NCBI GenBank assembly: GCA_964392085.1
Contig: CAYMOV010000012.1
Location: forward strand, 1 to 49,930
Origin: CAYMOV01 sp964392085
GTDB taxonomy: Bacteria; Oederibacteriota; Muellerivitia; Muellerivitales; Muellerivitaceae
Direction: 5' to 3'
DNA: 49,930 bases
Both the position numbers and the translations under genes were made by a program. How positions within the stretch are numbered: position 1 is the first letter of the stretch; the number at the start of each line of letters is the position of its first letter. Under the pieces are notes generated by a model, which searched no databases, was not told the origin of the DNA, and was given only the letters and a program-made list of their open reading frames with translations. Shown in pieces: positions 6,597-15,101 of this stretch.

Positions 6597-8003
6597 ATGG
6601 CAAAAGGTACGCTCTACAACAAGGTTTGGGACGCCCACGTGGTGGACAAGCTGCCCACCGGGCAGACCCAGCTGTTCATCGGCCTGCACCTGATCCACGA
6701 GGTCACCAGCCCCCAGGCCTTCGACATGGTGGCCGAGAAGGGCCTGAAGGTGGCCTACCCCCACCGAACCTTCGCCACCGTGGACCACATCGTGCCCACC
6801 CAGAGCCAGGCGCGGCCCTTCGCCGACGCCGAGGCCGAGGCCATGATGAAGGCCATCGAGAAGAACGTAGCCAACTTCGGCGTGCCCTTCTTCGACTTTA
6901 AAAGCGGCAACCAAGGCGTGGTGCATATCGTGGGCCCCGAGCAGGGCCTCACCCAGCCCGGCATGACGGTGGCCTGCGGCGATTCCCACACCTCCACCCA
7001 CGGGGCCTTCGGGTCCCTGGCCTTCGGAATCGGCACCACCCAGGTGCGTGACGTTTTGGCCACCCAATGCCTGGCCCTGGACCCCATGAAGGTCCGCCGG
7101 GTCGAGGTGAACGGCAAGCTGAGGCCCGGCGTGTACGCCAAGGACGTCATCCTCTACATCATCCAGAAGCTGGGTGTGGAAGGCGGCATCGGTTACGCCT
7201 ACGAGTTCGCCGGCACCACCTTCGACGGCATGACGATGGAAGAGCGCATGACGGTCTGCAACATGGCCATCGAGGGCGGCGCCCGCATCGGCTACGTGAA
7301 CCCCGACCAGACCACGTTCGACTACCTGAAGGGCCGCCCCTACGCCCCCGCCGGGGACAAGTGGGAAAAGGCGCTCCAGTATTGGAAGAGCGTCGCCTCG
7401 GACAAGGACGCGCGGTACGATGACCAGGTCGTCTTCAAGGCCGGGGACATCGAGCCGATCGTGACCTGGGGCATCAACCCAGCCCAGTCGGTCGGCGTGA
7501 CCCAATCCCTGCCGAGCCTTTCGGGCTTCACGGGCAACGCCCTGCAATCCGCCGAGCTGGCGTTCAAGCATATGGACCTCAAGCCCGGCGCGCCGATGGC
7601 CGGCACGCCCATCAACGTGGCCTTCATCGGGTCCTGCACCAACGGGCGGTTGTCGGACCTGCGGGAGGCGGCCAAGGTGGCCAAAGGCAAGCATGTGGCC
7701 GCCTCGGTGAGGGCCTTCGTAGTGCCGGGAAGCATGAAGGTGAAGGCCGCCGCCGAGAAGGAGGGCCTCCACGAGGTCTTCAAGGCCGCGGGCTTCGATT
7801 GGCGGGAGGCCGGGTGCTCCATGTGCCTGGCCATGAACCCCGACAAGCTCAAGGGGCCGGAGATCTCGGCCTCGTCCTCGAACCGCAACTTCATCGGGCG
7901 CCAAGGGTCCAAGACGGGCCGCACGCTTTTGATGAGCCCCGCCATGGTGGCCGCCGCGGCCATCGCCGGGAAAGTCACCGACGTCCGGGAGGTGTTGGCA
8001 TGA
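6597..8003 (+). CDS. leuC: 3-isopropylmalate dehydratase, large subunit
   Basis: LeuC with LeuD isomerises 2-isopropylmalate to 3-isopropylmalate in leucine biosynthesis, using a 4Fe-4S cluster. The 468-residue length is normal. Family motifs are present: TVDHIVPT, GDSHTSTHGAFGSLAFGIGT, and the cluster cysteines in GSCTNGR and GCSMCLAMN. The substrate-defining end motif SSSNRNFIGRQG points to bacterial LeuC rather than aconitase. The ATG is preceded by AAGGAGG. The stop codon overlaps the leuD start by ATGA, so both subunits are made in coupled fashion. leuA and leuB are not in the window. Confidence 0.97.
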   Translation: MAKGTLYNKVWDAHVVDKLPTGQTQLFIGLHLIHEVTSPQAFDMVAEKGLKVAYPHRTFATVDHIVPTQSQARPFADAEAEAMMKAIEKNVANFGVPFFDFKSGNQGVVHIVGPEQGLTQPGMTVACGDSHTSTHGAFGSLAFGIGTTQVRDVLATQCLALDPMKVRRVEVNGKLRPGVYAKDVILYIIQKLGVEGGIGYAYEFAGTTFDGMTMEERMTVCNMAIEGGARIGYVNPDQTTFDYLKGRPYAPAGDKWEKALQYWKSVASDKDARYDDQVVFKAGDIEPIVTWGINPAQSVGVTQSLPSLSGFTGNALQSAELAFKHMDLKPGAPMAGTPINVAFIGSCTNGRLSDLREAAKVAKGKHVAASVRAFVVPGSMKVKAAAEKEGLHEVFKAAGFDWREAGCSMCLAMNPDKLKGPEISASSSNRNFIGRQGSKTGRTLLMSPAMVAAAAIAGKVTDVREVLA

Positions 8004-8614
8004 CCGCGCAAGACCTGAAGATCCTGCAAATCACCGGGACCGGGGTTCCCGTCACGGGCAACGACATCGACACGGACCGCATCATCCCGGCCCGCTACCT
8101 GAAGGAGATCACCTTCTCCAACATGGGCAAGTACCCGTTCTACGACGAGCGCTTCGGCGAGGGCGGGGTGTCGAAGGGCCATCCCTTCGACGACCCGAAG
8201 TACAAAGGCGCGTCGGTGCTGTTGGTGAACCAGAACTTCGGCTGTGGTTCCTCGCGGGAGCACGCCCCCCAGAGCCTGATGCGCTGGGGCGTGAAGGCCA
8301 TCGTGGGCGAGTCGTTCGCCGAGATCTTCGCGGGCAACTGCACCATGCTGGGGATCCCGGTCATGACGGTCACCCCGGCGGACGCGGCGCGCCTCCAGGC
8401 CCTGGCGAAGGACAAGCCCTCCACGAAACTGACCATGGATGTGGAGAAGACCCGGATCCTGGTCGAGGGCGGGGAGACGATCAAGGCCCAGATGCCCGAA
8501 CCCAAGCGCCAGGCCCTGATCGCGGGAACCTGGGATTCCACCGGGCTTTTACTGGCCAACGCCGCCAAGACCGCGGCGGTGGCCCAGAAGTTGCCCTATG
8601 TCTCGGGTTTCTGA
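8000..8614 (+). CDS. leuD: 3-isopropylmalate dehydratase, small subunit
   Basis: The 204-residue swivel-domain subunit partners LeuC. Motifs include GNDIDTDRIIPARYLKEI near the N-terminus and NFGCGSSREHAPQSL, the conserved loop that contacts substrate. The start ATG at 8000 overlaps the leuC stop (ATGA) and has GGAGG a few bases upstream inside leuC, which rejects the longer in-frame reading that begins at 7799. The final residues extend as a short AAKTAAVAQKLPYVSGF tail. Confidence 0.96.
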   Translation: MTAQDLKILQITGTGVPVTGNDIDTDRIIPARYLKEITFSNMGKYPFYDERFGEGGVSKGHPFDDPKYKGASVLLVNQNFGCGSSREHAPQSLMRWGVKAIVGESFAEIFAGNCTMLGIPVMTVTPADAARLQALAKDKPSTKLTMDVEKTRILVEGGETIKAQMPEPKRQALIAGTWDSTGLLLANAAKTAAVAQKLPYVSGF

Positions 8615-8854
8615 GCCGGCTTAACGACGGCTTAACCCCCTTCCCTTATAATCGTCCGGTCGTTTGACTCCAATCCCGGACCCAATTAAAGGGAGGCGTT
8701 TCGCGGACCTTCGGTACGCCGTCCTGGTAATGGACGGAAGGGATCTGTTGAACTTGGCCGTTGACAGGCCCAAGGGCCTGTGAGGGGCTCTGCCCCTACC
8801 TACCGCGAGACAACCTTTTAAGCCGGTTCGAGTCAACGTTGAGGAGGACTTTTT
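8615..8854 (+). promoter_or_regulatory. Intergenic with TATAAT box and two perfect hairpins
   Basis: A TATAAT at 8646-8651 is a possible -10 element for the downstream pair, though no good -35 is seen. Two palindromes follow: ACAGGCCC/GGGCCTGT with a 2-base loop (8764-8781) and AGGGGC-TCT-GCCCCT (8783-8797). Neither is followed by a T-run, so they are not standard terminators. The second shares its core with the palindrome at 41912-41936. Confidence 0.4.
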
Positions 8855-9562
8855 ATGAGCGCGGCCAAGACAGGCATCCAATTCGACGTCCTTTATCCCG
8901 GGGATTCCCCCGCGGTGCGGATCCTCCTGCCCGAAGGCGAGTCGGTCTACGCCGACGGCGGGGCCATGCTTTGTTCCACCGCCAACATCCAGGTCGAGGG
9001 TGAGATGAAGGGAGGCCTCTTGGGCGGCCTGGCCCGAAAATTCCTGCGGGGCGAGACGTTCTTCTTCCAGACCCTCAAGGCCCTGAACGGCCCCGGCGAG
9101 GTCTTGCTGGCGCCCCCGCCCCCGGGCGAGGTGAAACTCCTGGAATTGGACGGCGGCATCGACTGGCTGATCCAGAAGGGAGCCTTTCTCGGGGCCTCCC
9201 ACAGCCTCCAGATGGACACCAAGACCCAGAACCTCCTGCAAGGCCTGTTCAGCGGCGAGGGCTTCTTCATCAGCCGCATCAAGGGCCAGGGGACCTTGGC
9301 CCTCAACGCCTTCGGCGCGATCCACCAGAAGGACCTGGCCGCCGGCGAGGAATATATCGTCGATAACGGCCACCTGGTGGCCTGGACCGCCACAACGCCC
9401 TACAAGATCACCAAGGCGTCCAAGGGGTGGATCAACACCATCACCTCGGGCGAGGGCTTCGTCTGCCGCTTCACGGGCCCCGGCACGGTGCTCATGCAGA
9501 CCCGCAATCCCCAGGCCTTCGGGGGCTGGCTCTCCTCGTACCTGCCGACCCAAAAGGGATGA
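8855..9562 (+). CDS. AIM24/TIGR00266-family protein
   Basis: The 235-residue protein matches the TIGR00266/AIM24 beta-prism family: an N-terminal strand set with YADGGAMLCSTANIQVEGEMKGG, a glycine-rich GGLLGGLARKFLRGETFF segment, and the late motif VDNGHLVAWTATTPYKI. The biochemical function of the family is unknown; some members are linked to mitochondrial cristae in yeast or to stress in bacteria. GAGGAGG lies 6 bases before the ATG. The stop overlaps the start of the M48 protease (ATGA), so the two probably act together, perhaps at the membrane. That link is inferred from coupling only. Confidence 0.85.
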   Translation: MSAAKTGIQFDVLYPGDSPAVRILLPEGESVYADGGAMLCSTANIQVEGEMKGGLLGGLARKFLRGETFFFQTLKALNGPGEVLLAPPPPGEVKLLELDGGIDWLIQKGAFLGASHSLQMDTKTQNLLQGLFSGEGFFISRIKGQGTLALNAFGAIHQKDLAAGEEYIVDNGHLVAWTATTPYKITKASKGWINTITSGEGFVCRFTGPGTVLMQTRNPQAFGGWLSSYLPTQKG

Positions 9563-10671
9563 CCCAAAACTTCAAGGCGACGGCCTTTCTCGCCGAACCC
9601 AAGGGAACCTCCCGGTGGGCGGACCTGACTTTGGAGGCGGGAGGCCTCCGGGTCCGTTCCGGGCGCCAAACCGCCCTCTGGCCTTATGGGTCCCTCCGCT
9701 TGTCCCCGGCCGGCGACGAGAACCAATACCTCCTCGTCACTTCCAGTTCCGGCGGCCCTTTTGACAGCCTCGTGGCGCGGGAACCCGCCTTCTTCAAGGC
9801 GCTTGGCGACCGGCTTCCCTCCCAGCGGGATCTCCTCCACGGGTTCGATTCCTCGAGAAAGGCGGCACGCGCCCGCAAATGGTTGGGCCTGGTCGGTTCG
9901 GTCCTGGTGGGTCTTTTCCTCCTGGCGCTGGCCTGGTGGGGCGTGACCCGTTGGCTCGTGAAGGAAGTCGTGAAGCACACCCCGGTCCCGGTGGAAGTGC
10001 GTTGGGGTGACCGGCTGGCCGCGGGTTACCTGCGGGGAAAGAGGGAATTGAGGAAGGGTCCGGCCGTTGACGCCGCCCAAAAGATTTGGAAGCGCCTGAC
10101 CGACGCCGCGAAGAAGGACAACCCCGGGTATCCCCTCATCCTCCACGTGGTGGAGGACCCCACGGTTAACGCCTTCGCCCTACCAGGCGGCCACGTGATC
10201 CTCTTAACCGGGCTGATGAGGAATGCCGACAGCGCCGACGAGGTGGCGGGGGTTTTGGCCCACGAGACCCAGCACGTCCTCCGGCGCCATGTAACCTCCC
10301 GCATCGCCCAAAGCCTGGGGTCCCGCCTGCTGGTCTCCACCGTGTTCGGCGGCAGTGACTTGGAGGGCCTGACCCTCACGGCGGAGCAGTTGGGCGAGCT
10401 TTCCTACGGCCGGAGCCAGGAAACGGAGGCGGACCTGGAGGGCGCCAAGCTCATGGCCCGCGCCGGTCTCCCCCCCTCCTCCCTCGGCACTTTCATGAAA
10501 AAACTGGAGGAAGTCGAGAACCCCGGATCGAAGTTCCCCGCCCTGCTTTCGACCCATCCCCAGAGCGCAGAACGCGCGAAGCGGTTGGCCGCCCTCGCGA
10601 AAACCCTAAAAGTGGTGGACCCCCGGCCGCTGGGCATCGACTGGACCCTGGTAAAAGAATCCCTTAAATAA
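9559..10671 (+). CDS. Membrane-anchored M48-family zinc metalloprotease
   Basis: The 370-residue protein has an N-terminal beta-rich domain (about 1-95) like that found ahead of M48 domains in BepA-type outer-membrane quality-control proteases. One transmembrane segment (about 108-130) follows, then the peptidase domain. The zinc site is seen as HETQH (His235, Glu236, His239), and Glu288 in the QETEAD motif is the likely third ligand. NAFALPGGHVILLTGL is a typical M48C strand. The start ATG at 9559 overlaps the stop of the AIM24-type gene. The likely location is the inner membrane, with the catalytic domain on the far side of the membrane, but topology was not computed. Confidence 0.88.
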   Translation: MTQNFKATAFLAEPKGTSRWADLTLEAGGLRVRSGRQTALWPYGSLRLSPAGDENQYLLVTSSSGGPFDSLVAREPAFFKALGDRLPSQRDLLHGFDSSRKAARARKWLGLVGSVLVGLFLLALAWWGVTRWLVKEVVKHTPVPVEVRWGDRLAAGYLRGKRELRKGPAVDAAQKIWKRLTDAAKKDNPGYPLILHVVEDPTVNAFALPGGHVILLTGLMRNADSADEVAGVLAHETQHVLRRHVTSRIAQSLGSRLLVSTVFGGSDLEGLTLTAEQLGELSYGRSQETEADLEGAKLMARAGLPPSSLGTFMKKLEEVENPGSKFPALLSTHPQSAERAKRLAALAKTLKVVDPRPLGIDWTLVKESLK

Positions 10672-10680
10672 CACATACAT

Positions 10681-10860
10681 CCACCACAGGGACACCGGAA
10701 GGCAGCCGTTAGCGGTTGGCGGATAGCGGTTAGCTTAAGCTTCATCAACAAAGCCAAAGGATGATGTTGGCTTTTCCTGTGTCTCATGGCAGATCTCACA
10801 TTGTTTCTTGGCTTCGGCTGTCTCCAAACCCCACTCTGTGACCCTATGTCTCTGTGGTGG
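10681..10860. repeat. Inverted-repeat unit CCACCACAG(G/A)GAC
   Basis: The gap 10672-10900 holds no gene. Its ends carry an inverted pair: CCACCACAGGGAC at 10681-10693 and GTCTCTGTGGTGG at 10848-10860, matching in 12 of 13 bases. A similar inverted pair is found at 34914-34999, so this looks like a dispersed non-coding repeat. A local direct motif TAGCGGTTAGC/TAGCGGTTGGC also occurs at 10705-10735. Confidence 0.45.
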
Positions 10861-10900
10861 AATTGGGTGTTCACTTGAGGGCGCTTAAAGGAGTTGTGGA

Positions 10901-11797
10901 TTGAAACCCGGATATATCGACCTCCACCTCCACGGCTACGGCGGGTACGACGCCCAGAGCGCCGATCCGGAAGAACTTCTACGCCTATCCACGCGGTTGC
11001 GCCGGGAAGGCCTCGCCGGGTTTCTCCTCACTTACGTCAGCGCGCCGAAATCCTCCATCCTTCGGTCCCTCGCGGCCGCCCGAAAGGCCAAAGGCCGTGA
11101 AAGAGGCGCCCAAATCCTGGGGGTCCACCTCGAAGGCCCCTTCCTGAACCCCGCCCGTCGAAACGCCCATCCCACGGGTTCGATCCGCAAACCCTCCCTG
11201 GCGGAGGCGAAGGAATGGGTCCAGGTCGCGGGAAATTTCCTCAAGATTGTCACCCTGGCCCCTGGGTTACCCGGCGCCGGACCTGTGATCCGATTTCTCA
11301 AACACCAAGGCATCCGGGTCCAGGCCGGCCACAGTTGCGCCACCTTCGCCCAGGCCCGAAATGCCCAACGAAAAGGCGTGACCGGCGTGACCCACCTTTT
11401 CAACGCCATGGGCCCCCAGGACCGCCATGAGCCCGGACTCGCCCACTACGCCCTGGAGAACCGGTCACTTTATACGGAATTGATCGGGGATGGGATCCAT
11501 GTCTCGGACATCCTGCTGGACCATACCTTGCGTAAGCGGCCCTTGGACAAAATCCTCCTCGTTTCGGATAATTGTTCCGCGTCCGGGTTTCCCGCCGGGC
11601 ATAGGGCCCGTTTTGCCGGAGGACCGGTCGTCACGGCCCAGGATGGCTCCCTCCGCCGGCCGGACGGGTCCTTGACGGCCTCAAACCTATCCCTCCCCAG
11701 GGCCGTGAACCGGATGACCCAGGCGGGGCTCTTGACGCCGTGGCAAGCGCTCAAGGTGGCTCGGACGAATCCCCTCACGTATATCGGTATCCCATGA
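10901..11797 (+). CDS. nagA: Short N-acetylglucosamine-6-phosphate deacetylase-like amidohydrolase
   Basis: The 298-residue protein keeps the metal and catalytic motifs of NagA: HLH in YIDLHLHGYGG, the metal Glu in GVHLEGPF, His in QAGHSC and in GVTHLFNAM, and the catalytic Asp in LLVSDNCSASG (usually TDA). It begins right at the first barrel strand, so it lacks most of the N-terminal beta-sandwich half found in about 380-residue NagA proteins, and is also short at the C-terminus. The start is TTG at 10901, with AAAGGAG 7 bases upstream. Its stop overlaps the start of the next gene (ATGA). The substrate may be an amino-sugar phosphate; the gene symbol is tentative. Confidence 0.75.
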   Translation: MKPGYIDLHLHGYGGYDAQSADPEELLRLSTRLRREGLAGFLLTYVSAPKSSILRSLAAARKAKGRERGAQILGVHLEGPFLNPARRNAHPTGSIRKPSLAEAKEWVQVAGNFLKIVTLAPGLPGAGPVIRFLKHQGIRVQAGHSCATFAQARNAQRKGVTGVTHLFNAMGPQDRHEPGLAHYALENRSLYTELIGDGIHVSDILLDHTLRKRPLDKILLVSDNCSASGFPAGHRARFAGGPVVTAQDGSLRRPDGSLTASNLSLPRAVNRMTQAGLLTPWQALKVARTNPLTYIGIP

Positions 11798-12786
11798 AGG
11801 ACCTCCTGAAGGCGTTCCCGCTCCTATTCCTCCTGCCGCTCTCGGCTTCCGCCCAGGTCCACTCCCCGGCGAATTACCGCGCCACGGTCGAACGGTTCAA
11901 CCGGCATATCGCCGATCAAGTGGCCGAGATCACCCAAGCGAGCGGCGGTTACCGCCTCCCCAGTTCGCCCTTCCTGATGGTCCACGGCAAACCCGCGAAA
12001 CACAGCATCGTGTTGATGCACGGCCTGGGCGACTCCCCCTATTTCATGCGGGACCTGGCCAAGCTTTTTTACGGCCACGGATACGATGTGGTGGCTCCCC
12101 TCCTGCCGGGCAACGGGACAAGGATGGAGGACCTGGGGAAGGTGAGCCGGGAGGATTGGAAGAAGGAAGTCACCTTCGCCTATGAGACCGCCCAAGGGCT
12201 CGGCGAAAAGGTCTCCCTCGGGGGAATGTCGGCCGGGGGCGCCCTCGCGGTTTGGGCCGGACGAAAATACTCGGGTGATGTCGAGGCGGTCTACCTATTT
12301 TCACCGGCCCTCTTTTTCGGGCATTGGGTGACCCGTTTGACCTGCTTTCGGCCCCAACACCTGTTACCCAACCAAGGGTCGGAAGTCCCCATCCGTTACA
12401 GCAAGACCTCCAACAACGGCACCTGCCAATTGGTTCACCTGGTGGACGAACTGGACCTGCAACCGGGACATGTGTCCCTGGCCTGCCCAATTTTCCTTTG
12501 CGTCACCGAGTCCGACGACGTGATCAACGTCCAAAGGACGGTCTACTGGGTCGAGAGCCAACCTGGGGACCACCGGATTTTGGCCTACGTGAAGGAGGGC
12601 GTGAAGTCCGACCTGGAGTTCGACGACCTGGACCACGAGATCCTGGTCCCGACCCAACCGATCAAGCAAACCCATATCGCGCTTCGCTCCAACGGCTATG
12701 ACGACGAGTTCAACCCGAGGTTTGTGGATTTGGAATCATCCCTATTGCGATTTATCAATCGGCCAACGGTTCCGAACCGAAACTGA
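11794..12786 (+). CDS. Secreted alpha/beta hydrolase (lipase/esterase-like)
   Basis: The 330-residue protein starts with a signal peptide (MKDLLKAFPLLFLLPLSASA, cleavage after about residue 20). The alpha/beta hydrolase core shows the oxyanion strand VLMHGLGDSP near residue 73, the nucleophile elbow GGMSAGG with Ser146, an acidic residue in TESDDVI and a late His in DLDHEIL. It resembles carboxylesterase/monoglyceride-lipase-type enzymes. The start at 11794 is chosen for the signal peptide and for coupling (ATGA) to the NagA-like gene. Pairing a cytoplasmic sugar deacetylase with a periplasmic hydrolase is unusual. The substrate is not known. Confidence 0.82.
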   Translation: MKDLLKAFPLLFLLPLSASAQVHSPANYRATVERFNRHIADQVAEITQASGGYRLPSSPFLMVHGKPAKHSIVLMHGLGDSPYFMRDLAKLFYGHGYDVVAPLLPGNGTRMEDLGKVSREDWKKEVTFAYETAQGLGEKVSLGGMSAGGALAVWAGRKYSGDVEAVYLFSPALFFGHWVTRLTCFRPQHLLPNQGSEVPIRYSKTSNNGTCQLVHLVDELDLQPGHVSLACPIFLCVTESDDVINVQRTVYWVESQPGDHRILAYVKEGVKSDLEFDDLDHEILVPTQPIKQTHIALRSNGYDDEFNPRFVDLESSLLRFINRPTVPNRN

Positions 12787-12909
12787 AGTCCTTTAAATCG
12801 GCCCAATATCCTGGATTGTCAGGTCGGAAACTCTTCACGACTTGGCGTAATCTATCGCCGCGGTTGACAGCGATCGAATCGACCGCAAACCATCTTGGAG
12901 GGAAGATAG

Positions 12910-13230
12910 ATGAAGAAGCGCCTGTTGTTGGCAGTCTTGCTGGGGTTGGGCTTGGCCTTGTCGTCCCAGGCCGATACGGTAAAGGACGCCTCGGCGGCCA
13001 AGCCGGCCGTGGCCGCGAAAGCCGCCGCTCCCGCCGCCGACCTGGTGGACCTGAACAGCGCCACGGTGGACCAGTTGAAGACCCTGAAAGGCATCGGGGA
13101 TACCTACGCCGCGAAGATCGTGGCGGGACGGCCCTATAAGGCCAAGACGGAGCTGGTGGCCAAGAAGATCCTGCCGAAAGCCGTCTACGCGAGGATCAAG
13201 GACTTGGTGATCGCGAAGCAAGCCAAGTAA
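12910..13230 (+). CDS. Exported helix-hairpin-helix (ComEA-like) small protein
   Basis: The 106-residue protein has a signal peptide (MKKRLLLAVLLGLGLALSSQA), an Ala/Lys-rich linker, and a C-terminal HhH domain (VDLNSATVDQLKTLKGIGDTYAAKIV...) of the ComEA type that binds duplex DNA without sequence preference. GGAGGGAAG precedes the ATG. A terminator follows directly, so it is probably a single-gene unit. The exported location suggests DNA uptake or envelope DNA binding. No other competence gene is nearby, so that role is inference. Confidence 0.85.
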   Translation: MKKRLLLAVLLGLGLALSSQADTVKDASAAKPAVAAKAAAPAADLVDLNSATVDQLKTLKGIGDTYAAKIVAGRPYKAKTELVAKKILPKAVYARIKDLVIAKQAK

Positions 13231-13247
13231 ACCTCACCCGCAATACC

Positions 13248-13281
13248 AAAGGCCGGGCCCAATTCGGGTCCGGCCTTTTTT
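13248..13281 (+). terminator. Rho-independent terminator after the HhH gene
   Basis: Stem AAAGGCCGG...CCGGCCTTT with an inner CCC/GGG extension, followed by TTTTT. It lies 18 bases after the stop codon at 13230. Confidence 0.85.
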
Positions 13282-13372
13282 TGTGGCCAATCGGAATTCC
13301 TTCACCCCCAAACGAACCGAGGTGCACCTAAAAACTGTCCCTTCTCGCCGACCTTTGCCATAATGGCCTTGG

Positions 13373-15046
13373 ATGAAAAACACCGCCCCAAGCCCCGAAT
13401 CCCATCCCCTCATTTCCTGGAAGTGGTTCCTATTGGCCGCCCTTGTCTTCGCGGCCCAGGCGGTTCCCCGGATTTGGACCGATTCGTTGGTCAACGATGA
13501 GGCTTGGGAAGTCACCAATGGTTTCGCCTATCTCACCCAAGGTGAAACACGGACCGGGCGCGATTACATCCACCCCCCATTGGTTCCAGCCTTGCACGCG
13601 CTACCCCTCCTTGCACTGGACCTCAAGCCGCTCCCCCAAGGGTTTGACGGACAAAACAGGGCCTTCATCTTTTATTATTTAGCCAATTCGGACCGATTAC
13701 CCTTCCTGGCCGCCTTACCCCGGATGGCTTCGATCCTATTAGGCCTAAGCGTGGGTTTCCTGTTGTTCCTCTTCAACCGCCGCGAGGATCCGATTGTCGT
13801 CGCTACGATTTTATGCCTTTGGGCTTTCGAGCCCAACTTTTTGGCTTGGACCGTCCCGGCCAAGACCGACAGTGGAACCGTTGCCTTCGCCGTCCTGGCC
13901 GTAGGGCTATTCGGCCGTGCCCTCCGGAACCGGGATCCCCGATTGGATTGGGCCGCCGGGGCGGCCCTGGGTGCGGCGCTGACGTCGAAACTGACGCTTG
14001 GGGTCCTTCCCATCGCATTTCTCCTGGCGGACCTGTTGACGCCGCGAAAACAGCCCCGACGCCTTATGCTTTGGATCCGCTTGGCCGCAGGGTCGGCGGC
14101 GTGGATCACCCTGCTTTACCTTCCGGCCTGGATTCATTCCGGCGACCCCATGCGACCCCTCCTGGATTATTGGAGAAACATCAACCATATGATGAGCCTC
14201 GGCCAACTTCCCATACCCCAATACCTTCTCCACAGGCTTTACGATACCGCCCCGGCTTGGACCTTCCCCTTGGTTTTCGCCCTGAAATGCCCGCTTCCCC
14301 TGACCCTGGCCCTAATCGCCGCGGCGATTTCGGCGGTCCGAGGAAAAATCCGGTTGGACTGGGTCTGGGTTCTCCCGGCCCTGATTCTCCTCGCGGCGAT
14401 CTCGGTGGAACGGTTGGCCGCGTTCAGGTACGCGCTGCCGGCCCTGGCCCTGCTTTATCCCACCATCGGCCGAACGGCTTCATGGTTCTGGCGGCGTTCC
14501 CCAGGACGTTTGACCGGGGCACTCTGGACAACTTTCCTACTTGCCTGGTTTATCGCCAGCGCGCTGGTCCAGGCGGGGCATCCCTTGACTTATTTCATCG
14601 ACCCCATTCCATCCCAGGAAAGGTCGTTGGCCTTGGGGGACTATAATTTCGACGTCGGACAGGATTTCAAACGCTTGGCCCGGACCGCCCACAGCCGAGG
14701 TTGGAAATCCTTGAAACTGGCGGATACCCTGATGTCGGAACCTTGTTTTGACGGGGTCCCCTGGACTTCCTGGACCCAGCGGGACCTCTTAGGACCACAA
14801 CCCGGAAACGTCTATGTGGTGGGTGTTTCCCTGTTACGATCCGGCTATGTGGCTTATCCGCAGATCCGGGACCTGGCGCTGGGATGGCCTTCCCGGATCC
14901 CGCCCACCGGTCGGGTCGGTGAGACCCTGTTTTATTGGGAAATACCGGGAAAACAAAAAGAGGATCCGACCAGCCCCATCCATAGCCGTCCCTATTTAAA
15001 ATATTTCATCCCGCCCTGCGCTCTCGACCGATCCGCCGCCCCTTAA
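13373..15046 (+). CDS. Polytopic membrane glycosyltransferase (GT-C/PMT-ArnT-like)
   Basis: The 557-residue protein has about ten or more hydrophobic segments and an acidic first-loop motif NDEAWEV at about residues 42-48, followed by DYIHPPLVPALHALP. This is the layout of GT-C enzymes that transfer sugar from polyprenyl-phosphate donors (PMT, ArnT, DUF2029-like families). The C-terminal 130 residues are a soluble periplasmic-type domain. No ribosome-binding site is seen. A CATAAT box at 13359-13364 would place the transcript start on or next to the ATG, which suggests a leaderless message. Substrate and acceptor cannot be told; no sugar-pathway neighbours are present. Confidence 0.75.
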   Translation: MKNTAPSPESHPLISWKWFLLAALVFAAQAVPRIWTDSLVNDEAWEVTNGFAYLTQGETRTGRDYIHPPLVPALHALPLLALDLKPLPQGFDGQNRAFIFYYLANSDRLPFLAALPRMASILLGLSVGFLLFLFNRREDPIVVATILCLWAFEPNFLAWTVPAKTDSGTVAFAVLAVGLFGRALRNRDPRLDWAAGAALGAALTSKLTLGVLPIAFLLADLLTPRKQPRRLMLWIRLAAGSAAWITLLYLPAWIHSGDPMRPLLDYWRNINHMMSLGQLPIPQYLLHRLYDTAPAWTFPLVFALKCPLPLTLALIAAAISAVRGKIRLDWVWVLPALILLAAISVERLAAFRYALPALALLYPTIGRTASWFWRRSPGRLTGALWTTFLLAWFIASALVQAGHPLTYFIDPIPSQERSLALGDYNFDVGQDFKRLARTAHSRGWKSLKLADTLMSEPCFDGVPWTSWTQRDLLGPQPGNVYVVGVSLLRSGYVAYPQIRDLALGWPSRIPPTGRVGETLFYWEIPGKQKEDPTSPIHSRPYLKYFIPPCALDRSAAP

Positions 15047-15079
15047 ATCAAAAAGGCCGGGGGCTTTCAACCCCGGCCT
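15045..15079 (-). terminator. Bidirectional terminator between convergent genes
   Basis: Stem AGGCCGGGG / CCCCGGCCT with an 8-base loop lies between the convergent glycosyltransferase and htrA genes. Read on the minus strand it is followed by TTTTTGATTT, so it best serves htrA. The plus-strand side has only GGTTTCG and would terminate less well. Confidence 0.8.
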
Positions 15080-15101
15080 GGTTTCGTCGGTCTTCAACCC
15101 C

